In this document: in pieces, positions 11,145-19,207 of the stretch | Layout: every line of letters starts with the position of its first letter | Position numbering within the stretch: the first letter of the stretch is position 1 | Assembly: GCA_000149225.2 (NCBI GenBank) | Contig: CM000692.1 | Location: forward strand, 124,001-188,000 | Length of the DNA: 64,000 nt | Direction of reading: 5' to 3' | Source of the DNA: Lachancea kluyveri NRRL Y-12651 | Lineage: Eukaryota > Ascomycota > Saccharomycetes > Saccharomycetales > Saccharomycetaceae | Position numbers and translations under genes: made by a program | Notes under the pieces: generated by a model | Told to the model about the DNA's origin: nothing | What the model saw: only the letters and a program-made list of their open reading frames with translations | The model's database searches: none

Positions 11145-11918
11145 GGGAAGTAACACGAAAGAGGAAGAAGCGAAACTTTTGTACATTTATATATAATACC
11201 AGTCCTTCTGTGTGTTTTTTTTTTAATTCTGGAGGTATCCATATTTACACTATCACTTGGAGCAGCTTAATTCGATAGACACGTGACTACTATTTAAAAC
11301 GTTATCCACGCTCAAAAGCAACTGGCAAGATAAGGAAAACTACAAGCTCGGTTACCTAAGAAAAGTTGCCAGGAATCGACATTTAAAGAGGGTAGTGCTT
11401 TTTTTCACAATGTGAATTTTTCAAAGGCATCGGCGGGACAGGTGTGTTGGCACATGGCACTTGGATGTATCGGAAAGGGCTATACTGCCCAGAAAAATTA
11501 TGCTGACAGGAATAGATTCCTGATTGGTTGCTAGCAAAAGACAATCACAAAGATTTGCTCAGGTGTATATTAACAAGTAGTCATATATACAAGAGTACAA
11601 AGAGATAGTTGGGAAAAAAAAACAAAAGGGAAAAAGACAACGAGTTTAAAAAGTGTAAAAACAACCCGCTAAAAACCCTTCTCAAAAAAACCAACCACCT
11701 TCAAGGCCAAATAAGGCCATCAATAAAAGACAAAAAAGAAAAAGTAGAGAAAACAGTAAAATGAGATGGAAGGAAAATAATACTCCAAACGGAGGAAAGA
11801 AATAAAAAGAAAAGAAATCCCAGTGTTACATTAAGAAGAGAAAGAAAGAAAAAAAAAAAAAAAAAAGAAGTAGCCCACCAACGTACTATCACTGCGTGCG
11901 GCATAAGGATACCAGATC
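11145..11918. other. Convergent ARB1-EDC1 3' region
   Basis: The 774 nt between two convergent stop codons include a CACGTG at 11280-11285, a CArG-like CCAAATAAGG at 11707-11716, and a long A-rich stretch (about 11600-11870) that is the U-rich EDC1 3' UTR on the minus strand. No coding frame with support was seen. Confidence 0.6.
11849..11866 (-). promoter_or_regulatory. Poly(U) tract in the EDC1 3' UTR
   Basis: Eighteen uninterrupted A on the plus strand give U18 in EDC1 mRNA, 53 nt after the stop codon, with U-rich flanks. In S. cerevisiae an extended poly(U) tract in the EDC1 3' UTR is needed for protection from deadenylation and for deadenylation-independent decapping. The position here suggests that this self-regulating element is kept. 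Confidence 0.6.
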
Positions 11919-12998
11919 CTAGGCGAAGCTTGGTTTAGGCAAGTTAGTGATGGTTGGAGCGTGAGTGGTGAAAGAAGCACCCGCATAACCACCGCTGCTG
12001 CTGCTGCTGCCACCACCGCCACCACTAGGCTTTCTCTTATTCCTCTTTGAAGTGGCATGAGTAGTACTGGCGTTGGAATTCGACGCAACGCTACCGGAGG
12101 AGGTAGGGGGTAGGCCTGGAACGGCCATAACCATCGGAACTTGGGTAGGGTAATTTGGTTGGTAGATTGGGGCGTAGTTGTGTGGAATATGACCGTTGAT
12201 AACGTTGATTGGATGAGGTGACATATTCATCTGAGGATGGTAGTGCATTGGTGGTGTTGGTGGTGCGGGTTGCATTGGTTGCAAGGGAAAGTTCATCAAA
12301 GTGGCCGCTGGGGTGGTAAGGTGCGGCAAAGTGTTTGAAGTCAAAGCATAGTTTGGCTGTTGGTACTGGTTAACAAACGACTTGTTACCGTATGGGTAAC
12401 CGGCACACTGCTGTGTCGAGTTCAATGGGGGCTGTTGGTACAGACCAGGGTGCAGAGGTAGTGGAGAAATACTTGGCACTTGAGGAGACATCAATTGTTG
12501 AGTTTTGGGGATGCCGCTTTGGCTATCAGAGCTCACCTTGGTAGCAGCAGGGCGTGTATCAATGGGTTTATCCTCTTTTGGATACTTCTTTTGAGTGGCG
12601 TTACTCTTTGGTCTTTTCTCCTTTTGTAACTCCCTTGCCTTTTCCTTTTCACCCTCACTTACAGACAGCAGCTGCTTTAAATCATTGGTTAAATCGTCCG
12701 CAGAGGAGTCTTCATTCTTCTTCTGGTGATAGTTTTGACCACGGTTCTTCTTATACTGACCCTTGCTATTGGACTTCTTGTTACTAGCATTGCCAAAATT
12801 TGGCTTTTCACCATTAGGTAGAGCCTGTGGTTGTGGCAGGGTCTCGGGGACAGTCACATCATGTTTGAGATGTTGTTTTCTAACGATATTCGAAGTGTTA
12901 GAAAGTTTCTTGTCGGGCTTCTGGAGATAATTAGACTTGTTCTTGCCCGCAGTTGACATCAGCCGCGAGCTATTAAAATACATCGTATCGGTAGACAT
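11919..12998 (-). CDS. EDC1: mRNA decapping activator Edc1 (Edc1/Edc2 family)
   Basis: Encodes 359 residues, about twice S. cerevisiae Edc1 (175) or Edc2 (145). The N-terminus MSTDTMYFNSSRL and the segment LPNGEKPNFG are nearly identical to Edc1. The C-terminus holds the two working motifs of the family: YAGASF (the YAGxxF decapping-activation motif) and NLPKPSF (the proline-rich Dcp1-binding motif). Between lie a Lys-rich RNA-binding-like stretch and a Pro/Gln/Tyr-rich segment absent from the short S. cerevisiae proteins. Edc1 binds the Dcp1-Dcp2 enzyme and stimulates cap removal in the cytoplasm. It stands for EDC1 (YGL222C) and EDC2 (YER035W); order and strand fit both. Its 3' UTR carries a U18 tract. 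Confidence 0.92.
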   Translation of the reverse strand: MSTDTMYFNSSRLMSTAGKNKSNYLQKPDKKLSNTSNIVRKQHLKHDVTVPETLPQPQALPNGEKPNFGNASNKKSNSKGQYKKNRGQNYHQKKNEDSSADDLTNDLKQLLSVSEGEKEKARELQKEKRPKSNATQKKYPKEDKPIDTRPAATKVSSDSQSGIPKTQQLMSPQVPSISPLPLHPGLYQQPPLNSTQQCAGYPYGNKSFVNQYQQPNYALTSNTLPHLTTPAATLMNFPLQPMQPAPPTPPMHYHPQMNMSPHPINVINGHIPHNYAPIYQPNYPTQVPMVMAVPGLPPTSSGSVASNSNASTTHATSKRNKRKPSGGGGGSSSSSGGYAGASFTTHAPTITNLPKPSFA

Positions 12999-13137
12999 AA
13001 TAGATTGTTCTCTTAGTAGAAAATAACGGGCTATATCTGCATATACAGTGTGTGTCTTGGTATTGTTCTGAGTTCTTCAGAGAGAAGTCTCTCCTTGAAA
13101 CCAGAAAATTTTTTGTGTTAAAAATCAACACTTCGTA

Positions 13138-13665
13138 TTAAATGAGATCGTCGAGAAAGTCCTGTTCTTCAGCTAATTCGTCAGGCAACCGGGATGGGGA
13201 TGAAGTTGGAGCTTCGAAGGATGATTTCGAGTCTTTCTTGGGTTCAGTTGTTGTCTCTGGTTTTTCCTCAATCATCTCATTTAACTTTTCCGGGCTTTGC
13301 CTCCCCAGAATGTTGTTCAACGAGTCAACATCCATCGTTTCGAGATTTTTCTTGGTGATCGCAGGCGCATTGCCAGATGTGCTTTCTTCTCTGTTCAGCA
13401 GAACCTGTTTCAACCTACGGTTCATTTCGAGAGACCTTTCATCATCTACAGCGTAGGTAGTTGCGATGTCGTCGGCATACCGATAGTCGTTTGATTGCAG
13501 CTGCGGCTTCTCCTCTTCCTCTTCGTCCTGTTCTTTAGACTCTTCCTTTGCCTGGTGGTTTAACGATCGATACTTTCTATCACTAGGCGTTGCATGCCTG
13601 CGCTTCAGCTTTTCTTTATCAAGAAACTTCTTCCGGTTATCACGCTTCAGGCTGTACGGATCCAT
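13138..13665 (-). CDS. Uncharacterised conserved protein, YER034W orthologue
   Basis: Encodes 175 residues (YER034W 185). The protein is hydrophilic: a basic N-terminus (DNRKKFLDKEKLKRR), a Glu run near residue 50, a conserved-looking middle (RRLKQVL, NLETMDVDSLNNILGR) and an acidic end (EEQDFLDDLI). There are no membrane segments or known enzyme motifs. It lies tandem between NIF3 and EDC1, with only 84 nt after the NIF3 stop. The order places it at YER034W, and I know no firm function. Confidence 0.8.
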   Translation of the reverse strand: MDPYSLKRDNRKKFLDKEKLKRRHATPSDRKYRSLNHQAKEESKEQDEEEEEKPQLQSNDYRYADDIATTYAVDDERSLEMNRRLKQVLLNREESTSGNAPAITKKNLETMDVDSLNNILGRQSPEKLNEMIEEKPETTTEPKKDSKSSFEAPTSSPSRLPDELAEEQDFLDDLI

Positions 13666-13749
13666 TGTAGCTTTGACCTCTATCCTAATGTTGCTTGTAG
13701 AAGAGTAACCAGCTAGTCATTAACTACGTGTTTTGTTGCACTACATATA

Positions 13750-14610
13750 CTATACAACTCTCAAGGGATCGACATCCGTTTCACTTACGATACATTTGAT
13801 GCCTTCGGTGGACAATGCTTTGTACATCACATCATTCAAATAACCACGTTCGGTGTTTGAGTGGTTGCAAACAATCACAGCTTTGCCCATCTCTTTGTAT
13901 TTCAAGACTTCATGGTGTGACAACTCACCGGTGTAGTACAAATCGACCTCCTCTTTGATACCTCTGAACACGCCAGAGCCACTGCCTGCGCATAGTGCAG
14001 CGGTGCCAATCTTATGCTCCGACAAATCCGCGTACTTGCTAGAGACCTGCACATGTTGGATACCTAGTGATTTCTTGACAGAGGAAACTATGTCCTCTAA
14101 AGAAACCTGTTGCGTAAATTTGACGATACGACCGTAGCCAACCTCGTGCTCCTGTTCGTTTTGAATTGGAACGACTTTCTCGATGGTTTCAAAGGACTGG
14201 ATTATTGCCTGGTTTTGAACCAAGCCCCGGACTAGCCAGTCATTGACACCATCTTTTGCGGCGTCGACTGCAGTATGTGGACAGTAAACACTAATGCCAT
14301 TTTGAATCAACTTGATAGCAGATTCGTGCTGTGGATTGCTCCATGGGGCCAATTTCTTCCAGCTTGGAAATATGAATGGATGGTAGGCTAAGATAACACT
14401 GCAATTCTTATCAATAGCCTCTTGGGCGACTGAGGAGGTCAGGTCGATGGTTAATAGCACCTTTGGCTCAGAAATTGTGGTTTCTGCGGTAGAGCAATCC
14501 AGCAATAAACCGGTATTATCCCATGCACTGTCCGCGTACGCGGTGGGATAAAATTTCGTAATACTTTTGATAATTGCTTGAAGTTGAGTTCTAGAGATGT
14601 TTTTGCTCAT
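13750..14610 (-). CDS. NIF3: NIF3/DUF34 family metal-binding protein
   Basis: Encodes 286 residues (S. cerevisiae Nif3 288). The family fold binds a pair of metal ions. Matching motifs are AYADSAWDNTGLL near the N-terminus, AYHPFIFPSWKKL, YCPHTAVDAAKDGVNDWL, and CNHSNTERGYL with ESDVDP-like ETDVDPLRVV at the end, supplying the conserved His and Glu ligands. The biochemical role is unsettled; GTP cyclohydrolase I type 2 is a name based on annotation rather than proven activity. Divergent from BOL2 with 205 nt between the starts, as YGL221C and YGL220W are. Confidence 0.93.
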   Translation of the reverse strand: MSKNISRTQLQAIIKSITKFYPTAYADSAWDNTGLLLDCSTAETTISEPKVLLTIDLTSSVAQEAIDKNCSVILAYHPFIFPSWKKLAPWSNPQHESAIKLIQNGISVYCPHTAVDAAKDGVNDWLVRGLVQNQAIIQSFETIEKVVPIQNEQEHEVGYGRIVKFTQQVSLEDIVSSVKKSLGIQHVQVSSKYADLSEHKIGTAALCAGSGSGVFRGIKEEVDLYYTGELSHHEVLKYKEMGKAVIVCNHSNTERGYLNDVMYKALSTEGIKCIVSETDVDPLRVV

Positions 14611-14815
14611 ATTCTGTTCCTTTTCCCGTTTGGTATTTTCCTTTGTGGCGATGGGAAGGTCGAGTCAAACTTTTCACAATATGGTTTTATCTTGGGGTGG
14701 AAGAGAAACGGAAAAATAAAAGCGTAATAGTTGTCGAACAATCGCAAAACAGACGGAAAATCCAAAGGATCGATATCCAAATAGATTCAATAGACTGTTT
14801 TTATTATAGAGCATA

Positions 14816-15070
14816 ATGCTAACGCAGCAAGATTTGCACGACAAACTATCCACAGAGATCCCAGATTTGTACAATGCTATTGTCACGGACACTTCTAACG
14901 GTTGCGGTCAGTCCTTCGATATTGTAGTCATCAGCAATGTCTTTCAAGGAAAGAACAAACTGCAGCGCTGCCGTCTTGTGAACAAAGTACTGAAGGACCA
15001 AGTCGCTCAGATTCATGCCTTTGGTTGCAAGTGTTACACTGTCGAGGAGTGGGGAAAGCTGGTTACTTGA
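14816..15070 (+). CDS. BOL2: BolA-family iron regulator Bol2 (Fra2)
   Basis: Encodes 84 residues; S. cerevisiae Bol2 is 120 because of a longer N-terminus. The BolA fold is complete, with FDIVVISNVFQGKNKLQRCRLVNKVLKDQ and the conserved end IHAFGCKCYTVEEW (His67, Cys71). With a monothiol glutaredoxin (Grx3/4) and Fra1, Bol2 forms a [2Fe-2S] complex in the cytosol that tells the Aft1 factor that iron is sufficient. The first ATG of the frame is used. Divergent from NIF3. Confidence 0.94.
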   Translation: MLTQQDLHDKLSTEIPDLYNAIVTDTSNGCGQSFDIVVISNVFQGKNKLQRCRLVNKVLKDQVAQIHAFGCKCYTVEEWGKLVT

Positions 15071-17144
15071 AGGAGATTGATCGAAGGACCGGCAGAGGGT
15101 CTGAGATTGTTACATCCATGTTGATAGTATATATATTTGTAATATGTGAGGAACCAGATTACTAGTTTACTCCTTTTTACTCATTTTTCTCTTATCACTC
15201 CTACTTTTACATATATGGGTGTATTTACATTATCTGTTTATTTCCGAACGCCTCTATAACGATTCTGTATAACTGCTTCAAAGGATCTCATGAACTTTTT
15301 GGTACAAAGAATCTGTTCAATGGAAATTTAACAGCTTTTTTGATGTGATTCCCTGCCTTACTGCACGGAGCAGTCTGGGATCTATAGACAGATGAGTCAA
15401 CATCGGCCAAAAGTGACTTGTACAAGAAAATGTAAAGGAGTGTAGCACAAAAGCATTGTTCTGATCGATGTATCATCCTACAGTGAGTGCTGTGCAAATC
15501 TCGAAAGTGCTTCTTACAAAAATAAACAGCTTTTGTGAGTGTGGAAACCCAGTCGTTATGATATATAAGCGATGGAATTTCGAAATCAAGATTTCAGCCT
15601 TGGCCCGTAGTATTGTATCTTGAGAGAAGGCCTTTTTGTTATAATATTTGGTACTCTTACGAGAGCTGGAGATTAACTACGATCTAGAATACTGTAATAG
15701 ATGCCTGATTCAAGAAAAATTGTTGGGAGGTGTACGCTACAGTATTTGTTTTTAGGCACATACAACCCTCCGTGTTTAAGCAAGACAAAAGGTACAATAT
15801 CCTCAGAAAAGAAAAGAAAAGTATGTAAAGACTACCATACTTTCAAGATCATGACATAGCAAGCATAGTTCTTGCATTCTTGTACTAAATTTCGGTCCTA
15901 TCTTTATGATGGAGCATTAAAAAAGTACCGTTTACTTTTGGAATCAAGACTTTTCGTAGGACAGAATGGTGTTTTAAAATCCAGTAAATCAAAACTTTGT
16001 AAAAAAACAACCTGAGCATATGACACTTAAGATCATGCACCCAGTAATAGGTGTTTATGATGGGGGAGAAGGAGAGTTTAACAAGTAAATTCTTTTCAAC
16101 AGAAACATAGCATTTGCTTCGAGACTGTACCGAAATCACGCCTTTCTCATTAAAACTTAGATATGAAATTAGCATATTAACAAAATACATCCAATTAACA
16201 GCCTCTTATCTACTCGTACTGTAATTTTCTATGTAGTAAAAAAAAATTGCCAATCAACTACAATTTTTTCTCGATTGCTTCTCTGTTTCGTTCTCTTTAA
16301 ACCAAACCAACCAAGTTTAGACTCTTTGACATTAGGCTACGGCTGATGATAAAAAAAAAAGAACCACAGCAACGAAAAAACGCGAGTTCACCTTTGGTAA
16401 CAATTTTATACATAGCGTATTTGGAATATGCCAGTATTCATCCTTTTTTCTACTCTTCTCGTTTTCTCAACATACCCTCCCTTGTATACTGATCGATAAT
16501 ACATTTGCTGACACTCCATGGGTGTTCTGGGGTTTCATTTTTGAAAAAGAGACTTCTGTTGAAGTGTCTGCAGATCAAATATGACAGTGTACCGCCTTGA
16601 ATTTATATTTAGTACATAAACAGTATGCTAGAACCCAACCACTCACATAAGAGTGTTTCCAGGCCCTTGATGCTGCTCACACAAAGTACAGTTTACTCAC
16701 AGAATTTCTCGACAGAAATAATAGTACAATTCGCCTGCGACTTCCAGAGCCCTCATCCCCACTTTTCTAGATTCGAAGTTAGAATAAACGCTATATAGTT
16801 GTAGGTGTATGTGCACGTGCACGGAATTCCGTAAGGACTTTGCATGAACAACCGTTTATTAGTACCCATGTGCTTAAAACTCAAAGTATATTGGGCTTGT
16901 TGCTGCCGTCAAAAAAAGGAATATAATGCAGGAATGTTTGCCCACTAAGAATTCGCGAAGTTGTGTTCGAATCAAAAAACCAGACCTTAGATATAGAAAA
17001 AATCAATAATCTATGCTACTGGCTTAAGAGCTATAAAGAATTTAAGCTGGTAATTTCATAAACTGAGAAAAAAAAACAAAAAAAAACAGAAAAAAAAAGG
17101 AAACCTTGCAAATACTGATGCTCAAAAGTTACAGAAAACGCTCC
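15071..17144. other. 2.1-kb convergent gap without a recognisable gene
   Basis: This lies between the stop codons of BOL2 and MDM34, so it need not hold a promoter for either, yet is far longer than other convergent gaps here. I see no tRNA, known small nuclear RNA, LTR or familiar protein. It contains a 12-bp palindrome GTGCACGTGCAC (16811-16822), several A or T tracts, and one ATG frame of 101 codons on the minus strand (15885-16190) that encodes a hydrophobic, unrecognised peptide. A CDEIII-like TTCCGAA near 15242 lacks proper spacing and a CDEI partner. Confidence 0.7.
15885..16190 (-). CDS. Doubtful hypothetical frame, 101 codons
   Basis: Starts with ATG and is rich in Leu, Ile, Tyr, Phe, Lys and Ser, with two hydrophobic patches near the ends. 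I recognise no domain. It is the longest ATG frame in the BOL2-MDM34 gap, but a frame of this length can arise by chance in 2 kb. It could also be a relic or lie over a non-coding RNA. Confidence 0.15.
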   Translation of the reverse strand: MYFVNMLISYLSFNEKGVISVQSRSKCYVSVEKNLLVKLSFSPIINTYYWVHDLKCHMLRLFFYKVLIYWILKHHSVLRKVLIPKVNGTFLMLHHKDRTEI

Positions 17145-18800
17145 TCAACTTCCGTATGGAGGAGGCATATCATCATTACCCCATTTCCAACCACTTTGTT
17201 GCTGTGGATTGGACAAACCAACAAAGCTCAATCTTTTGTTCTCCAACAGAGGTTTCTCAGCGTCGCTGGCGACATAGAACCTGTTGCTTTTTAAAGGGGA
17301 ATATAGACTGCTCCTTAGTTCATTAAAGTCCGGCCTATGTGCGAGATAGTTACCGTCGTCCAAAAACGATAACCGGGGTGGCATCGGTTTAGGATCACGT
17401 GTAACGCTTACTGGCAAGGTCAAGGACGGTATGCCATCCAATTGAGGTGTGGTTACAAATGCGGTCTCAGCGATTGTCTCTGAACTGCATGGTGACAAAG
17501 TGGTTTCTCTAACTGGCTGCAGAGGTTGAGGCGAGTGAAGGGCACTATGCGGTTGTGGGGAAAGAAGCCTTTGGCTTTCCGCAGCCTCTCGGACAGGTGG
17601 AGTTTCGGCAGAAACATCAGGAATTTCTGCTGGAGGTTCAGCGCGTTTCTGTGCCCTTTTTTTACCCAGTTTAATTTTCCTCCTTCTGATTCCCAATTCT
17701 TCGAGATCGTTACCGCCACGCCTCTCGTAAATCCGTGACTGTATGGTTGCGATTGTTTTCAAATCGAAAGTTTGCTGATCAACAACGTGTTGTGGCAACG
17801 TATTGCGTTGCTGTCGGTAAGCATTGCTGGGTAAAATGTGATTACTGGAGGACCTGCCCATCAGTTTGACTTCAACGTCGTCTTGTTCCAAGCCATCGAC
17901 ATTTGGATAATAGTTGTTCAAAGAGGGAATGCGGGAATCGAAACGGTGCAAGTTTTGTCTTTCCAGACATCCCGGGATTGTAGAAATAGTATTCATCATG
18001 GTTGGATTTAGGGACAACGACTGTCTGGAAGAGACAAGCGTCGAAAGGCGTAGCATACTTGCAGGCGATAGATCCAGCAGATCGGAGTCGTCAAGAATCG
18101 TCTTTGGAGATCGTACCAGCGGCGGAACTGTAGCAGCAGTCTCGGATATAGGAAGAGTGGATTCACCATGAGTAAACCAACGTTGGCTCATGTTGAAGAT
18201 AACGCTTGGCAAAACGTCCTTAAACACGGCTTCCATCGAATCCTTTAGCCTTTTTTCAATGCTCGACTGCAATAGTTTTATGGAACACTCAAACTTGAAG
18301 TCCAAGTTGACATCATTGAAGGAAATCCCGACGCCTGTACTCTTGACAAATATGTTGGTTATAGCCTCGAGTTGTATGCAGTTGAAAGTCATAGTTATAG
18401 GAACAATAAAGGAGTCGTTGGATATTAGCCTTGGAGTAGTAAACGAAGGCGAGGTCTTGGCATACAACAACAACAAGTTGGCCTCGATTTCAGTGGTTAT
18501 CTGCAGCATAGCATCCTTGCACGAAATTTTACAGATACCCTTTAACAGAGACTTTGCCTGGGAAGAAACATCCAGATCTAAAATCTCTAGCTGCGGAATT
18601 GTCGGAAAATTCACTTTACGTACAGTGATCCCACTTTTAAGTATATCTGGTGTGCTCTTCGTCTCACTGGACTCCTGGATAGAGTCACTACCGGAAGCAC
18701 TCGTACCATTCACAGGGTTTAGTGCCTTTGTTAACTTTTGCCTTATTTGTTCATTAAACGAATTGTTTTCAAAGGTTTCTTTGTTGAATCTGAAGGACAT
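17145..18800 (-). CDS. MDM34: ERMES complex subunit Mdm34
   Basis: Encodes 551 residues from the ATG at 18800, which gives MSFRFN as in S. cerevisiae Mdm34 (459). Two codons upstream are open but begin with TTG. Residues 1 to about 200 form the lipid-binding SMP domain, with FPTIPQLEILDLDV, GICKISCKDAML, NIFVKSTGVGISFNDV and LPSVIFNMSQRWF conserved. A variable Ser/Pro-rich C-terminal half follows and ends in the conserved WKWGNDDMPPPY. Mdm34 sits in the mitochondrial outer membrane and, with Mmm1, Mdm10 and Mdm12, forms the ER-mitochondria lipid-transfer bridge. The C-terminal PPPY is a likely ligand for the ubiquitin ligase Rsp5, as known in yeast. Position fits YGL219C. Confidence 0.95.
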   Translation of the reverse strand: MSFRFNKETFENNSFNEQIRQKLTKALNPVNGTSASGSDSIQESSETKSTPDILKSGITVRKVNFPTIPQLEILDLDVSSQAKSLLKGICKISCKDAMLQITTEIEANLLLLYAKTSPSFTTPRLISNDSFIVPITMTFNCIQLEAITNIFVKSTGVGISFNDVNLDFKFECSIKLLQSSIEKRLKDSMEAVFKDVLPSVIFNMSQRWFTHGESTLPISETAATVPPLVRSPKTILDDSDLLDLSPASMLRLSTLVSSRQSLSLNPTMMNTISTIPGCLERQNLHRFDSRIPSLNNYYPNVDGLEQDDVEVKLMGRSSSNHILPSNAYRQQRNTLPQHVVDQQTFDLKTIATIQSRIYERRGGNDLEELGIRRRKIKLGKKRAQKRAEPPAEIPDVSAETPPVREAAESQRLLSPQPHSALHSPQPLQPVRETTLSPCSSETIAETAFVTTPQLDGIPSLTLPVSVTRDPKPMPPRLSFLDDGNYLAHRPDFNELRSSLYSPLKSNRFYVASDAEKPLLENKRLSFVGLSNPQQQSGWKWGNDDMPPPYGS

Positions 18801-19207
18801 GTTCAACTCTTGTTATTGTACTTGTGGTTTTTCTCCATAAGAAGGGATGGATCATAACCACGAGCAGCCCTTGTCTCTAAAAATTTTCTCCTTCCTATCC
18901 AAAATATTCTAAAGTGTCACCCGGAATGATCGCATAACCCCGAAAAGCACGTTACACGAGCCACCCGTATCTACTCCTCGGATCTCCTGTAAAGTCCGTG
19001 ATCGGATTTTTCCTTCTGACATTTAAAGGTTTTAATGATAAGAGTTATCTTTGCCAAGGACCTATTTAGAACGGTCAGCAGGTTTATCTCGGAGCAGTCC
19101 GACAGTGCCAAGACCTTGGAAATGCAATGTGTATAAATACGCGTCTTTAAACGTAGATCGAGCAGGTTTTTTTCAATGCACAGAACACTTTCAAAAGTAG
19201 AACGGAG
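18801..19207. promoter_or_regulatory. Divergent MDM34-permease promoter with GATA cluster
   Basis: A palindromic pair GATAAG-N2-TTATCT spans 19037-19050, and a third site TTTATC lies at 19083-19088. A TATAAA at 19132-19137 is 71 nt before the permease ATG. The everted repeat TCCGTGATCGGA (18995-19006) could bind a Zn2Cys6 factor. Paired GATAA sites are the classic nitrogen-repression element bound by Gln3 and Gat1. Inferred from motifs and from the likely substrate of the downstream gene. Confidence 0.65.

Noticed and set aside
15228-15250. CDEIII-like centromere sequence (TGTTTAT next to TTCCGAA)
   Set aside because: The two halves are three bases too close, there is no CDEI at a suitable distance, and the flank is not AT-rich enough for CDEII.
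15720-15745. TGTTGGGAGG as a Ty-like LTR end
   Set aside because: No matching second end, no target-site repeat and no primer-binding site were found.
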